A DNA stretch of 64,000 nucleotides from assembly GCF_024206495.1 (NCBI RefSeq), contig NZ_JAMBPQ010000007.1:235894-299893 (forward strand), in the 5' to 3' direction. The position numbers and the translations under genes are program-made. Shown here one piece after another: positions 26,154-36,073 of this stretch. The notes beneath the pieces were generated by a model, which was given only the letters and a program-made list of their open reading frames with translations, was not told the origin of the DNA and did not search any database. Source of the DNA: Paraburkholderia sp. CNPSo 3272 (GTDB lineage Bacteria > Pseudomonadota > Gammaproteobacteria > Burkholderiales > Burkholderiaceae). Numbering within the stretch: position 1 is the first letter of the stretch; each line of letters opens with the position of its first letter.

Positions 26154-27694
26154 GTCCGCTCGCAGTCATGTCGCTGGCCATCGTTGCGCTGGCGATTGCA
26201 TTCGTCGTGACGCTCGTGGCGTTGCTGCGCGCGCGTCAAGGCCATGGCGACGGCGATGCCGAAGCCACGCTCGACGCGCTCGATCAACTGAGCGACCGCC
26301 TCGCGGCCTCGACCGACACGCAGGCGCGCGCAGCCGAGCGCATCGAGCGCGAGCTGCGCAACGAGATCGCGCGCACGGCGCAAAGCTCGCGCAGCGAGTT
26401 CGGCGGCGGCTTCGCGCAGGTGCAGCAGGCGCTGGCGGCGCAGCTCGGCAGCATCGCGACCGTGCAGAACAGCCAGATCGACGGTTTCGCCCAGCAGCTC
26501 GCCAAACTCACGGCGGCCAATACGCAGCAGCTCGACGCCGTGCGCCAGAGCCTGCAGCAGCAGGCCCAGCAGGCGCGCGACGAGCAGGGCGCCGCGCTGC
26601 GCCACTTCGGCGCGTTGCTCACGCAGCAGCTCGGGCAACTCACCGAAGTCAACGACCGGCGCTTCGCCGAAGTGCGCGCGACGCTCGAACAGCGCCTCAA
26701 GGACATCGAAGCGAACAACGCGGCGAAGCTCGAGGAAATGCGCCGCACGGTCGACGAGAAGCTGCACGCCACGCTCGAACAGCGCCTTGGCGAGTCGTTC
26801 AAGCTCGTTTCCGATCGGCTGGAGCAGGTGCACCGCGGGCTTGGCGAGATGCAGACGCTGGCTGCGGGCGTGGGCGACCTGAAGAAGGTGCTCACCAATG
26901 TGAAAACGCGCGGAACCTGGGGCGAAGTGCAGCTCGAAGCGCTGCTCGAACAGATGCTCACGCCCGACCAGTACGCGAAGAACGTCGCGACGGTGCCGAG
27001 GAGCACGGAGCGCGTGGAATTCGCGATTCGGCTGCCGGGACGCGGCGTAGGCGGCGCGGAGCAAGGCGAGCCGGTCTGGCTGCCGATCGACGCCAAATTC
27101 CCGCGCGAAGACTACGAGCGTCTCATCGATGCGCAGGAGCGCGCGGACGCGCTCGCGATCGAGGAGGCCGGGCGCGCGCTCGAAGTGCGCATCCGCGCGG
27201 AGGCGCGCACCATCGCCGAGAAGTACGTCGCGCCGCCGCACACGACCGATTTCGCGCTGCTGTTCCTGCCGACCGAAGGCCTTTACGCCGAAATCTTGCG
27301 GCGGCCGGGCTTGACCGACGTGCTGCAGCGCGACTACCGCGTGAGCGTGGCGGGTCCGACCACGCTCACGGCGCTCCTCAATAGCCTGCAGATGGGCTTT
27401 CGCACGCTCGCGATCGAGCGTCGCTCGAGCGAGGTGTGGCAGGTGCTGGGCGCGGTGAAGACGGAGTTCGGCAAGTTCGGCGACGTGCTCGCGCGCACGA
27501 AGTCGCAGCTCGAAACGGTCACGCGTTCCATCGAGGCGGCGGAGGTGCGCACGCGTGCGATGAACCGCAAGTTGCGCGACGTCGAGGCGCTGCCGGGCGA
27601 GGCCGCCGCGAATCTCCTCGGCGACGCGCTGCGTAACGGTAACGGCAATGGTAACGGCGACGCAGAAAGCGAAGCGGGCTTCGGCGACGAGTGA
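26150..27694 (+). CDS. rmuC: DNA recombination protein RmuC
   Basis: A 514-residue RmuC-family protein, thought to limit DNA inversion and recombination and to contain a nuclease-like core. An N-terminal membrane anchor (VMSLAIVALAIAFVVTLVALL) is followed by a long coiled-coil region, about 35-230, rich in Gln and Ala. The conserved C-terminal domain includes RGTWGEVQLEALLEQMLTPDQY, PVWLPIDAKFPREDYERL and TDFALLFLPTEGLYAE. The start at 26150 overlaps the previous gene by 4 bases, and a strong bidirectional terminator follows, so the two genes end the transcript together. Confidence 0.93.
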   Translation: MSPLAVMSLAIVALAIAFVVTLVALLRARQGHGDGDAEATLDALDQLSDRLAASTDTQARAAERIERELRNEIARTAQSSRSEFGGGFAQVQQALAAQLGSIATVQNSQIDGFAQQLAKLTAANTQQLDAVRQSLQQQAQQARDEQGAALRHFGALLTQQLGQLTEVNDRRFAEVRATLEQRLKDIEANNAAKLEEMRRTVDEKLHATLEQRLGESFKLVSDRLEQVHRGLGEMQTLAAGVGDLKKVLTNVKTRGTWGEVQLEALLEQMLTPDQYAKNVATVPRSTERVEFAIRLPGRGVGGAEQGEPVWLPIDAKFPREDYERLIDAQERADALAIEEAGRALEVRIRAEARTIAEKYVAPPHTTDFALLFLPTEGLYAEILRRPGLTDVLQRDYRVSVAGPTTLTALLNSLQMGFRTLAIERRSSEVWQVLGAVKTEFGKFGDVLARTKSQLETVTRSIEAAEVRTRAMNRKLRDVEALPGEAAANLLGDALRNGNGNGNGDAESEAGFGDE

Positions 27695-27710
27695 CCGCAA
27701 CCTGCGCGCC

Positions 27711-27752
27711 AAAAGCAAACGGGCCGCCTGATCCAGGCGGCCCGTTTGCTTT
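27711..27752. terminator. Strong bidirectional terminator between rmuC and GNAT gene
   Basis: An 18-bp perfect stem, AAGCAAACGGGCCGCCTG paired with its complement around a 3-base loop, is flanked by A and T runs. It stops both convergent genes. Confidence 0.92.
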
Positions 27753-27774
27753 CGGGCGTGTGGGGTGCGCTGGC

Positions 27775-28272
27775 TTACCCGATCATCGTTTCACCGGGCG
27801 CGGCGAGCTTTTCGAGCGCATCGCCGGTCATGCGCACGACGCGCCAGTCGGGCAGCACGGTCGCGCCGAGCTTTTCATAGAAGCCGATGGCGGGCGTGTT
27901 CCAGTCGAGCACGGTCCACTCGAAGCGGGCGCAGCCGCGTTCGACGGCGATCGCCGCGAGCGCGCGCAGCATCGCCGTGCCGAGGCCGGTGCCGCGTTGC
28001 GACGGCTGCACGTAGAGGTCTTCGAGATACAGGCCGCGGCGGCTCAGGAACGTCGAGTAGTTGTGGAAGAAGAGCGCGTAGCCGACGATGCGGCCGGCAT
28101 CTTCCGCCACCAGCGCTTCGGCGGCGGGGCGCGTGCCGAACAGGGCGTCGGCGAGGCCATCGGCCGTGCCCGTGAACAGATGCGTGAGCTTTTCGAACTC
28201 CGCGAGCTCGTACATCAGCGCGTGCATCGCGCCGACGTCGGCGGCCGTGGCGGCGCGGATCGTCGCGGCCAT
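27775..28272 (-). CDS. GNAT-family N-acetyltransferase
   Basis: A 165-residue acetyl-CoA-dependent N-acetyltransferase. The acetyl-CoA binding segment QPSQRGTGLGTAMLRALA (motif A, Gln/Arg-x-x-Gly-x-Gly/Ala) is clear, preceded by LYLEDLYV and followed by RFEWTVLDWNTPAIGFYEKLGA. The motif set resembles the spermidine/diamine acetyltransferase (SAT-like) group, but substrate is unproven. The start at 28272 overlaps the upstream gene's stop (TGATG), so the two are translationally coupled. Confidence 0.9.
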   Translation of the reverse strand: MAATIRAATAADVGAMHALMYELAEFEKLTHLFTGTADGLADALFGTRPAAEALVAEDAGRIVGYALFFHNYSTFLSRRGLYLEDLYVQPSQRGTGLGTAMLRALAAIAVERGCARFEWTVLDWNTPAIGFYEKLGATVLPDWRVVRMTGDALEKLAAPGETMIG

Positions 28273-28547
28273 CACGCTTCCTCGGGCACGTCGGAGAGAT
28301 GGATCTCGATGCCGCCGAAGCGCGAGGCCACCCAGTTGTAGGCGTGGCAGGCGATCCACAGCAGGATGAAGCCGACGATCGCGTTGAGCAGCAGCGCGCT
28401 GAAGATGGTCGAAAGTTCGACCGCGCCATAGCGCACGAACGCCACGAGCACGCCAAGCAGCACGATCGGCACGCTGAAGGTCAGGTACACGAGGATGAGC
28501 GCCTTGGCGGTCTGGCCCGCAGCGATGAACGAGATCTGTTTTTTCAT
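28272..28547 (-). CDS. Small inner-membrane protein, DUF3566-like
   Basis: A 91-residue protein with two hydrophobic segments (ALILVYLTFSVPIVLLGVLVAF and IFSALLLNAIVGFILLWIACHAYNW) and a cytosolic tail ending with FGGIEIHLSDVPEEA. The ending AYNWVASRFGGIEI resembles the C-terminal motif of DUF3566 membrane proteins; this is a suggestion only. Function is unknown. The stop codon overlaps the GNAT start, so the pair is one operon. The ribosome binding site upstream of 28547 is weak. Confidence 0.75.
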   Translation of the reverse strand: MKKQISFIAAGQTAKALILVYLTFSVPIVLLGVLVAFVRYGAVELSTIFSALLLNAIVGFILLWIACHAYNWVASRFGGIEIHLSDVPEEA

Positions 28548-28614
28548 AGTAGTCGGTCCGTTATGCAGGTGTGGACGTGTGGTTAGATTTGATGGCCTCT
28601 CGCGCGCCGCCGCG

Positions 28615-29919
28615 CTAGACGACTCCATCGAACAGCATGATGTCGACGGCGTCGCCGGCATCGAGATCGCCGGCCTCATGGGCGAGCACGATGAAGCAGT
28701 TCGCCTCGCTCATCGTGCTGAGCGCGCCGGAGCTTTGCGAGCCGGTCGGCGCGACGCGCCACTGGCCGCTGGCGTCGCGGCGCGCGAGGCCGCGTTGGAA
28801 TTCGGTGCGGCCCGCGCGCTTTTTGATCGGCTGATCGCTCAGTGCCGGAACGAGCGGGACGGGCTGCGCTTGCGCGCCCGCCATCGCCATGAGCGCGGGG
28901 CGCACGATCTGGTAGAACGAGACCATCGTCGCGACCGGGTTGCCGGGCAGCCCGAACAGCAGCGCCGCGCGGCCCGCGCCCGGGCGTCCGCCCGACCAGA
29001 TGCGGCCGAACGCGAGCGGGCGGCCGGGGCGCATGGCGAGGCCCCAGAACGAGACGTCCCCGAGCGTTTGCAGCTGAGTGCGCGTGAAATCGGCTTCCCC
29101 GACCGAGACGCCGCCGGAGGTTAGCACGACATCGGCGGTTTCGGCAGCGAGTTTCAGTGTGGCGGCGAGCGCCGCGGGGTCGTCGCGCACGACGCCCAGG
29201 TCGATCGCCTCGACGTTCAGGCGCTGCAGCATCGCGCCGAGCGCGTAGCGGTTGCTGTCGTAGATGCAGCCGGGCTCGAGCGGCTCGCCCGGCGAGCGCA
29301 GTTCGTCGCCGGTCGAGAAGTAGGCCACGCGCAGGCGCTGCTTCACGTGCGCCTCGACGAGCCCGAGCGAGGCCAGCAGGCCAATGTCGGACGCACGCAG
29401 CACGCGGCCGGCCGCGAGCGCCACGCCGCCGCGCGCGAGATCCTCGCCCTTGCGGCGGGCGTTCGCACCGCGCTTGACGGCGTTCGCGTCGAAAGCGATG
29501 ACGTCGCCTTGCGCAGACACATGCTCCTGCGGCACGACGGTGTCGCAGCCCGCGGGCATCGGCGCACCGGTCATGATGCGCACGCATGCACCGGCGGCAA
29601 CATCGCCCGAGTAGGCGTGACCGGCGAATGCCTTGCCGCACACGGCGAGCGAGAGGCCGCCGGAGGCGTCGGCCAGGGCCGCGCCGTCGAACGCGTAGCC
29701 GTCCATCGCGGCGTTGTCGTACGCGGGGACGTCGATAGGCGAAATCACGTCTTCGGCCAGCACGCGTGCGAGTGCACCCCGCAGCGGCACGCGTTCGCTC
29801 GCCGCAAGGGGCGCTGCCCACTGCAGCACGATGGCCTGCGCGGCGCTGACGGGCAAAGCTTGCGGATCGTACTGACTGATGCACCCGGCTTGGCCGGTGG
29901 GATGGTTAAGCGTGGTCAT
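28615..29919 (-). CDS. moeA: Molybdopterin molybdotransferase MoeA
   Basis: Inserts molybdate into adenylylated molybdopterin, the last step of molybdenum cofactor synthesis. The 434-residue protein shows DVPAYDNAAMDGYAF, the GAPMPAGCDTVVPQE block, the domain III nucleotide fold with VLTSGGVSVGEADFT and RPGRPLAFG, and the LFGLPGNPVATMVSF segment, all hallmark MoeA sequences. Start at 29919 (MTTLNHP) gives the standard N-terminus; the ribosome binding site is not obvious. It is the third gene of a moaA-mobA-moeA cluster on the minus strand; a 107-base gap separates it from mobA. Confidence 0.95.
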   Translation of the reverse strand: MTTLNHPTGQAGCISQYDPQALPVSAAQAIVLQWAAPLAASERVPLRGALARVLAEDVISPIDVPAYDNAAMDGYAFDGAALADASGGLSLAVCGKAFAGHAYSGDVAAGACVRIMTGAPMPAGCDTVVPQEHVSAQGDVIAFDANAVKRGANARRKGEDLARGGVALAAGRVLRASDIGLLASLGLVEAHVKQRLRVAYFSTGDELRSPGEPLEPGCIYDSNRYALGAMLQRLNVEAIDLGVVRDDPAALAATLKLAAETADVVLTSGGVSVGEADFTRTQLQTLGDVSFWGLAMRPGRPLAFGRIWSGGRPGAGRAALLFGLPGNPVATMVSFYQIVRPALMAMAGAQAQPVPLVPALSDQPIKKRAGRTEFQRGLARRDASGQWRVAPTGSQSSGALSTMSEANCFIVLAHEAGDLDAGDAVDIMLFDGVV

Positions 29920-30026
29920 CGAGTGAGGAAGCGTCGCATCCGCACGGCGTGTGCGGCGATCGTCCGGGCGGGCGTGCCGGCCGTGTGCCGGGGACGGCGG
30001 CTGGCCGGATGCCGCCCGATTGCAAT

Positions 30027-30659
30027 TCAGGCGCGTTCGAGGTCGGCCAGTTCCTGTAAGGAATTGATATTGTAAAACGCACGTTCGTCGGCAAAGGCGA
30101 CTTCGGCGGCCGTGTGGCGCGCGTACCACGCACGCACCTTGCGCTCGCCGCCGGCGAGGAAGGCGGCGAGGTCATCGGCGAGCGAGGTGCGTACTAGCGC
30201 GAATACCGGGTGCAGCCAGACCTCGCCTTCGGCATTCGTCGTGGTCGCCGTCACGATGTCGGCGCGCGCCGAGAGCGCGGCATGGCCCAAGCGCTCGGCG
30301 AGATCGGCTGGCAGCCAGGGCGAGTCGCAGGGCGCCGTGAGGAGCCATTCGGTTTGCGCCGCGCGCAGTCCGGCGAGAAGCCCCGCGAGCGGGCCGGGGA
30401 AGTCGGGCAGCGTATCGGCGAGCACGCTCGCTCGCCATGGTGCGCCGAGTGCCGCATAAGCGTCGCCGTTGCGGTTCGCGCTGATCGAGAGGGCGCCGAC
30501 TTGCGGCGCGAGGCGCGCGAGCACGTGCGCGGCAAGCGGTTTGCCGTGCAGCACCTGCAAGCCCTTGTCCGCGCCGCCCATGCGCTGGCCGCGGCCGCCC
30601 GCGAGCACGAGGCCCGTGATCGATGCGGGGGAAATGGCATTGGCGCTCATCGGCGTCAT
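30027..30659 (-). CDS. mobA: Molybdenum cofactor guanylyltransferase MobA
   Basis: Attaches GMP to molybdenum cofactor, giving the dinucleotide form used by the DMSO-reductase family. The 210-residue protein has the nucleotide-binding LVLAGGRGQRMGGADKGL segment, DFPGPLAGLLAGL and TAPCDSPWLPADL, typical of MobA. The start at 30659 is used, and a second ATG nine bases on (30650) is possible. It begins 7 bases after moaA ends, so the two are in one operon. Confidence 0.95.
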   Translation of the reverse strand: MTPMSANAISPASITGLVLAGGRGQRMGGADKGLQVLHGKPLAAHVLARLAPQVGALSISANRNGDAYAALGAPWRASVLADTLPDFPGPLAGLLAGLRAAQTEWLLTAPCDSPWLPADLAERLGHAALSARADIVTATTTNAEGEVWLHPVFALVRTSLADDLAAFLAGGERKVRAWYARHTAAEVAFADERAFYNINSLQELADLERA

Positions 30660-30666
30660 GGGGTCT

Positions 30667-31788
30667 TCAGCCGCCGATATAGGACATTTCGATGCGGCGC
30701 TCGTCGGAGGCCGCCGGCGCCTGTGCGCTGCCTCGCAGCTGCGAATAGCGGTCGGCGCGGCCTTCCCAGACCTGCGCGATGGCGCCGGAGATCGCCGTGT
30801 CGGTGGCGCCGTTGCGCAACAGCGCGCGCAGGTCGTAACCCATCGACGCGAACAGGCACAAGTACAGCTTGCCTTCGGTCGAAAGACGCGCGCGCGTGCA
30901 GTCGCCGCAGAATGCGCGCGTCACGCTGGAGATCGCGCCGATTTCGCCCGCGCCGTCCGCGTAGCCCCAGCGTTGCGCCGTTTCGGCGGCACTGTGGGGT
31001 TCCAGCGACACGAGCGGCCAGTGTTCCGAAATGCGCGCGACGACCTCCGCCGACGGCAACACTTCGGCCATGTTCCAGCCGTTCGAGGTACCGACGTCCA
31101 TGTATTCGATGAAGCGCAGCGTCACGCCCGTGCCGCGGAAATGCCGCGCAAGCGGCACGATCTCGCCGTCGTTCGTGCCGCGCTTGACAACCATGTTGAC
31201 CTTGATCGGCGCGAGCCCCACGACTTGTGCCGCCGCAATGCCGTCGAGCACGTCGGCCACCGCGAAGTCGGCGTCATTCATGCGGCGAAAGAGGGCGTCG
31301 TCGAGGGCGTCGAGGCTCACCGTCACGCGTGTGAGGCCTGCGTCGCGCAGGGCGCGCGCCTTGCGGGCAAGCAGCGAGCCATTGGTGGTCAGCGTGATGT
31401 CGAGCGGCTGGCCTGCGGGCGTGCGCAGCGCGGCGAGGCGCTCGATCAGGAATTCGATGTTTTTGCGCAGCAGCGGCTCACCCCCCGTGAGGCGGATCTT
31501 GGTGACGCCATGCGCGACGAAAAGCCGCGCGAGCCGCTCGATTTCTTCGAGCGAAAGCAGCGCGGAATGGGGCAAGAACGGATAGTCCTTGTCGAACACG
31601 GCGCGCGGCATGCAGTACACGCAGCGGAAATTGCAGCGGTCCGTGACCGAGATGCGAAGGTCGCGCAGGGGTCTGGCGAGCGCGTCGAAGACCGCGCCGG
31701 ACGGCGCGCGCACCGCTCCCGCGGCCGGCCCGGGCAGTTCGGGCGGCAGCGATCGAACGTCGGCAACAGGGATGATGCGTCGTGTCAT
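30667..31788 (-). CDS. moaA: GTP 3',8-cyclase MoaA
   Basis: A radical SAM enzyme that begins molybdenum cofactor synthesis by rearranging GTP to 3',8-cyclo-GTP. The 373-residue protein shows the radical SAM cluster CNFRCVYC, the [12 protein letters not shown] segment, and the second iron-sulfur cluster Cys residues in [18 protein letters not shown]. It ends in the Gly-Gly tail (SYIGG) needed for activity in MoaA. The ATG at 31788 has AAGAGA upstream. It heads the moaA-mobA-moeA group, with moaC and the MPT synthase genes elsewhere. Confidence 0.97.
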   Translation of the reverse strand: MTRRIIPVADVRSLPPELPGPAAGAVRAPSGAVFDALARPLRDLRISVTDRCNFRCVYCMPRAVFDKDYPFLPHSALLSLEEIERLARLFVAHGVTKIRLTGGEPLLRKNIEFLIERLAALRTPAGQPLDITLTTNGSLLARKARALRDAGLTRVTVSLDALDDALFRRMNDADFAVADVLDGIAAAQVVGLAPIKVNMVVKRGTNDGEIVPLARHFRGTGVTLRFIEYMDVGTSNGWNMAEVLPSAEVVARISEHWPLVSLEPHSAAETAQRWGYADGAGEIGAISSVTRAFCGDCTRARLSTEGKLYLCLFASMGYDLRALLRNGATDTAISGAIAQVWEGRADRYSQLRGSAQAPAASDERRIEMSYIGG

Positions 31789-31865
31789 GGTCTCTTGGTT
31801 CTCGCGTTGGCTCAATTTTAGCCGAACCAGCAGATGCCGACAGACAAGGGAGAACGCTGATATAT

Positions 31866-31898
31866 CAAAAAAAGCCCGCCGGGAAGGGCGGGCTTTTC
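31866..31898 (-). terminator. Terminator downstream of rne
   Basis: On the minus strand GCCCGCC pairs with GGCGGGC, followed by T7. It separates the rne transcript from moaA. Confidence 0.85.
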
Positions 31899-31949
31899 GG
31901 GGTGCGCCGGACTCGAGGCCCGGCGCGCGGCCAGTTGCGCTTGCAGCGC

Positions 31950-34900
31950 TTACGGCTGGCGCGTGGTTTCGACCTGCTGCATCGGCGCGCTGTCGACCGG
32001 CGGCAGCGGTTTGCGCTCGCGCGGCGCGCGTGCCGGCTTCACCAGCTGGGCGGCGGCCTGCTGCGCGGCGCGCAGCTTGTCGGCGTCGGTATTGACCCAG
32101 ACGAGCCCCGCCGATTCCAGCATCGGGCGCAGCGTGTCTGCAGCGGCCGCAGCCGTGGGTGCCGCGGATGCCACCGGGGCCGGATGCGGTGCGGCCGGCT
32201 CGGTGATCGCGACGACCGCCGGAGCGGCTGCCGCCGCTTCTTGCGCCGGCTCCGGTTGAGCGACGGGCGCGGCTGCGACAGGCTCTTCGGTCCGCGGTGC
32301 TTCGACGCGGTCTTCCCGCACGACAGGCTGCGTTTCGGCCTGAACCGGCTCAACCGGGGCTGCCGGCGCGACCGGTTCGTCCGCTGCGGCAGGCGCCTCA
32401 GGGGCTACAGGTGCGACGGGCGCCACAGGTTCCTCGGCCTTCGGCTCGATCACGTGCGCCGTTTCAACGCTCACCGGTGCGGCTTCGGCGGGAGCCGGAG
32501 CTTGCTCGGTCGGAGCCGGAGCTTGCTCTGCAGCGGCCGCGACGGTTTCGACCGGCGTAGTCGTCTCGGCGGCGGCCGGCACATGCCCGGCTTCGGTGGC
32601 GACGATTGCGGCCGGCTGTGCGGTCACGACAGTCTCGACAGGAGCCTCGGTGTGCGCTTCTACGGCCGATGATGCTTCATGCTCATGCACTTGCGCGGCA
32701 ACGGCTGGCTGCTCAATCGCGGGTTGAGCGGGTGCGGCTTGCTCTTCGCCTTCCGGTGCGTCTGCACCCGGCGTCAGGCCTGCTGCATCCGTCTCGCGCT
32801 CGCGGCGACCACCACGGCGGCCGCGCCGGCGGCGGCGGCGTTCTTCGCCTTCACGCTGTGCGCCTTCTTCGTCGGCACCGGCGCTCATGCCTTCGGGCAG
32901 TTCCTCCGTGTGCGGCGCTTCGACGCCTTCGGCGCCTGCCGACGCGGCGTCGAGACGCGCTTCCTGAGCTTCGGCGGCCTCGGCTTGCTGACGGCGACGC
33001 GGTTCATTGCGTTCGCCGCGCTCGCCACGTTCACCACGCTCGCGGCGCTCGCCACGCTCCTGGCGCTCGCCGCGTGCGGCGCCGGCTTCCGCCGTCACAT
33101 CGCTACGTTCCTGCCCGCGCTCGACGCGTTCGATGCGCTGCTCGCGCTCGGCGCGTGCTTCGCGGGATTCACGCGGTTCACGTTGCTCGCGCGGTTCGCG
33201 TTGTTCACGCGGCTCGCGGGCACCACGGCCTTCGCGCGGTTCACGTTGCTCGCGCGGCTCGCGCTCCTCACGGCGGCCAGCCGGCTGACCGGTACGTGCG
33301 CCGGCTGCGCTTTCGCCGCGGCCTGCCGCGTCGCGGCCGCCGGAACGGCGATTACGGTTGCGGTCGCCGCTGCCGGTCTTCTCGCCGCGCTCGGTACGCG
33401 CTTCGCGGGTCGAACGGGCGGTCTTTTCGGGTTGAGCGACCGGTGCCGGCGCGGGCGCCGCAGCCGGTGCGCCGCCAAAGAGGCGCTTGACCCAGCCAAA
33501 GAAGCCGCCGCCCGCAGGCGTGACGGCCACTTGCGCCGCGACGGGCGCGGTTTCGGCCGGCTTGACCGGCGCGCTCGGCGCCGGACGCTCCGGCGTGATG
33601 CCCTTCACCGCGGCTTCCTGCTTGGGCTTGGCTTCGGCGGTGCGCTTGCTGTAGCCGGTTTCCGACTCGAGCTCGCGAGCCGCTTCCTCGGCCATCTTCC
33701 ACGAGGCGCGCGGGTCGTCGAGGCGCGCATCGTCGTGACGCAGGCGCTCGAGCTTGTAGTGCGGCGTTTCGAGGTGCTTATTCGGGATCAGCACGACGCC
33801 GACCTTGAAGCGCGACTCGATCTTGTTGATTTCCGAACGCTTTTCGTTGAGCAGGAAGGCGGTCACTTCGACCGGCACCTGGCAGTGAATTGCCGCGGTG
33901 TGCTCCTTCATCGCCTCTTCCTGGATGATGCGCAGGACCTGAAGCGCCGACGATTCCGTATCGCGGATATGACCCGTGCCGTTACAGCGCGGGCAGGTCA
34001 CGTGGCTGCCTTCCGAGAGGGCGGGGCGCAGGCGCTGGCGCGACAGCTCCATGAGGCCGAAGCGCGAGATCTTGCCCATCTGCACGCGTGCGCGGTCGTG
34101 GCGCAGCGCGTCTTTCAGGCGCTGCTCGACTTCGCGCTGGCTCTTGGCCGACTCCATGTCGATGAAGTCGATCACGATCAGACCGCCCAGGTCGCGCAGA
34201 CGCAGCTGGCGCGCCACTTCGTCGGCGGCTTCGAGGTTGGTGCGCGCGGCGGTTTCCTCGATGTCGGCGCCCTTGGTGGCGCGCGCCGAGTTCACGTCGA
34301 TGGCGACCAGGGCTTCGGTGTGGTCGATCACGATCGCGCCGCCCGAGGGCAGCGGTACCGTGCGCGAATACGCCGTCTCGATCTGGTGCTCGATCTGGAA
34401 ACGCGAGAAAAGCGGCACGTCGTCGTGATACCGCTTCACCTTATTGACATTGTCCGGCATCACGATATCCATGAAGGCGCGCGCCTGGTCATAGATCTCG
34501 GTGGTGTCGATGAGGATTTCGCCGATGTCGGGCTGGAAGTAGTCGCGGATCGCGCGAATGACGAGGCTCGATTCCAGGTAGATCAGCATGGGCTGACCGG
34601 ACTGGCCGGCCTGCGACGCGGCTTCGATGGCGCGCCACAGTTGCAGCAGATAGTTCAGGTCCCACTGGAGCTCTTCGGCGGAGCGGCCGATGCCGGCCGT
34701 GCGCGCGATGATGCTCATGCCGTCCGGCAGTTGCAGCTGCGCCATGGTTTCGCGCAGTTCCTGACGGTCGTCGCCCTCGATGCGGCGCGAGACGCCGCCG
34801 CCGCGCGGGTTGTTCGGCATGAGGACGAGGTAGCGGCCGGCGAGCGAGATGAACGTGGTGAGGGCGGCGCCCTTGTTGCCGCGCTCTTCCTTCTCGACCT

Positions 34901-35204
34901 GGACGATCAGCTCCTGACCTTCCTTGAGGGCGTCCTGAATGCGCGCACCGCGCATGTCGATGCCATCGCGGAAGTACTGGCGGGCGACTTCCTTGAATGG
35001 CAGGAAGCCGTGCCGGTCTTCGCCGTAGTTGACGAAGCACGCTTCGAGGGAAGGCTCGATGCGGGTGACGATCCCCTTGTAGATATTGCCTTTGCGCTGT
35101 TCGCGCCCGGCGGTTTCGATGTCGATATCGATGAGCTTTTGTCCATCGACGATGGCGACACGCAGTTCTTCCTGCTGTGTCGCGTTGAACAGCATTCGTT
35201 TCAT
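31950..35204 (-). CDS. rne: Ribonuclease E
   Basis: The 1084-residue endoribonuclease that leads mRNA decay and rRNA/tRNA processing. The catalytic half has an S1 domain (about 38-120), the magnesium-binding Asp residues in [11 protein letters not shown] (near 303) and [10 protein letters not shown] (near 346), and the zinc-link CPRC near 401-404. The C-terminal half, from about 520, is disordered. It includes an Arg/Glu/Gly-rich stretch at about 635-735 ([23 protein letters not shown] repeats), likely the RNA- or protein-binding scaffold of the degradosome, then a long Ala/Pro/Glu/Val-rich tail. The ATG at 35204 has TGGAG 7 bases upstream. Divergent from rluC across a large gene-free region, which recalls the regulated leader of E. 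coli rne, although no shared sequence can be claimed. Confidence 0.97.
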   Translation of the reverse strand: MKRMLFNATQQEELRVAIVDGQKLIDIDIETAGREQRKGNIYKGIVTRIEPSLEACFVNYGEDRHGFLPFKEVARQYFRDGIDMRGARIQDALKEGQELIVQVEKEERGNKGAALTTFISLAGRYLVLMPNNPRGGGVSRRIEGDDRQELRETMAQLQLPDGMSIIARTAGIGRSAEELQWDLNYLLQLWRAIEAASQAGQSGQPMLIYLESSLVIRAIRDYFQPDIGEILIDTTEIYDQARAFMDIVMPDNVNKVKRYHDDVPLFSRFQIEHQIETAYSRTVPLPSGGAIVIDHTEALVAIDVNSARATKGADIEETAARTNLEAADEVARQLRLRDLGGLIVIDFIDMESAKSQREVEQRLKDALRHDRARVQMGKISRFGLMELSRQRLRPALSEGSHVTCPRCNGTGHIRDTESSALQVLRIIQEEAMKEHTAAIHCQVPVEVTAFLLNEKRSEINKIESRFKVGVVLIPNKHLETPHYKLERLRHDDARLDDPRASWKMAEEAARELESETGYSKRTAEAKPKQEAAVKGITPERPAPSAPVKPAETAPVAAQVAVTPAGGGFFGWVKRLFGGAPAAAPAPAPVAQPEKTARSTREARTERGEKTGSGDRNRNRRSGGRDAAGRGESAAGARTGQPAGRREEREPREQREPREGRGAREPREQREPREQREPRESREARAEREQRIERVERGQERSDVTAEAGAARGERQERGERRERGERGERGERNEPRRRQQAEAAEAQEARLDAASAGAEGVEAPHTEELPEGMSAGADEEGAQREGEERRRRRRGRRGGRRERETDAAGLTPGADAPEGEEQAAPAQPAIEQPAVAAQVHEHEASSAVEAHTEAPVETVVTAQPAAIVATEAGHVPAAAETTTPVETVAAAAEQAPAPTEQAPAPAEAAPVSVETAHVIEPKAEEPVAPVAPVAPEAPAAADEPVAPAAPVEPVQAETQPVVREDRVEAPRTEEPVAAAPVAQPEPAQEAAAAAPAVVAITEPAAPHPAPVASAAPTAAAAADTLRPMLESAGLVWVNTDADKLRAAQQAAAQLVKPARAPRERKPLPPVDSAPMQQVETTRQP
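32990..33275. repeat. Repetitive DNA in the RNase E tail
   Basis: Short imperfect units with alternating ggttc/gcgc blocks recur and encode Arg-Glu-Gln-Pro and Arg-Gly-Glu repeats on the minus strand. The block is likely length-variable between strains. Confidence 0.7.
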
Positions 35205-36073
35205 TGAACGACTCCAGTGCGTTCGCGCGCGAGCCGCACGGTGCGCGGCGGCGACGCCAGGCAGCACGGTACGGGCAGCGGCGAGCCGCGCCTTATTGTG
35301 TTGTCACAAGCACGCTGGAGCGGGAACGATGGCGGGGAGAATTGCCTTTTCTGGGCGCCGGTCCGGCGTTGCATTGCCTTGGACGGGGCCGCGTGGGCAC
35401 ATGCGAAATACGTCTTCAAGAAGCGAAGAGACATGTCGCGGGTTCGCGACGGCAACGTTTTCCTGCGCTTCCAATCCACCTGCCTGCCGTGGCCATGATC
35501 GTGCCGATGGGTTAGCCCATCGCACTGGCCGTGACAGACGCCTGCCGCAGCGGCGAACCGCGCGCGCTTGCGGCTGGATCAGGTTCGCGGCCTCGAGTTT
35601 CAATCTGGGCCGCGCACGGGAAGCTTTTCAGGAACGCCCGTCTTCCCCCACGGGGTGTCTCGCCACTTTTTGACGTCGCCGTGTCCCGCACATTGCCAGG
35701 ACGCTTCGGGCGCTCGCCGTATTTTCGCCACCAGCGCCTCCTGCGGCGGTCACTTCGACCGCGCGGCGGGACGCGCCGGATAAATTCTTTATACCAATGT
35801 TCCGTTACCGTCGGAGCCACTCCTGACCGAACGTGCCTGTGGGCGCCGTCCCTGCCGGAATGGTGATCCGTGCGTGCAACTCGTTGCTTCTCATCAAGCG
35901 GGGTGAGCAACCAGCCCCGGGCGCAAGTAAAATAACCGTTTATCGCTTGCAGCCTGCGCTCGCCGCGCGGTCCAAGTCCAGGATAACCCCCTTGGGGTTC
36001 GCAGAACATTTGGCCGTTTGGCCTGGGCCATTCGGCCTACCGTTGCGTCGGCGCTAGGCAAATTATATTCAGA
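35205..36073. other. Gene-free region between rne and rluC, containing leader and promoter sequence
   Basis: About 870 bases with no frame showing coding character on either strand. Near the rluC end are a short hairpin (AACCCC/GGGGTT, near 35984-35999) and a run of four GGCC blocks (36010-36040) that can fold on themselves. A -10-like TAAAAT is near 35927 on the plus strand. The rne side presumably holds a long 5' leader, as known for rne in enterobacteria, though that is inference. Confidence 0.6.

Noticed and set aside
32679..35207. An 842-codon open frame antisense to rne, and other long antisense frames such as 8910-10457, 5019-6191, 12247-13185, 2200-3567 and 21499-23799
   Set aside because: They lie opposite well-recognised genes (rne, phospholipase, GlxA-type regulator, MATE, FecR protein, pncB). 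High GC content makes long spurious frames common, and the translations lack recognisable domains and are Arg/His/Ala-biased.
35531..35866. Small frames in the rne-rluC interval as genes
   Set aside because: No ribosome binding sites, motifs or consistent codon usage; several overlapping frames in different phases look equally random.
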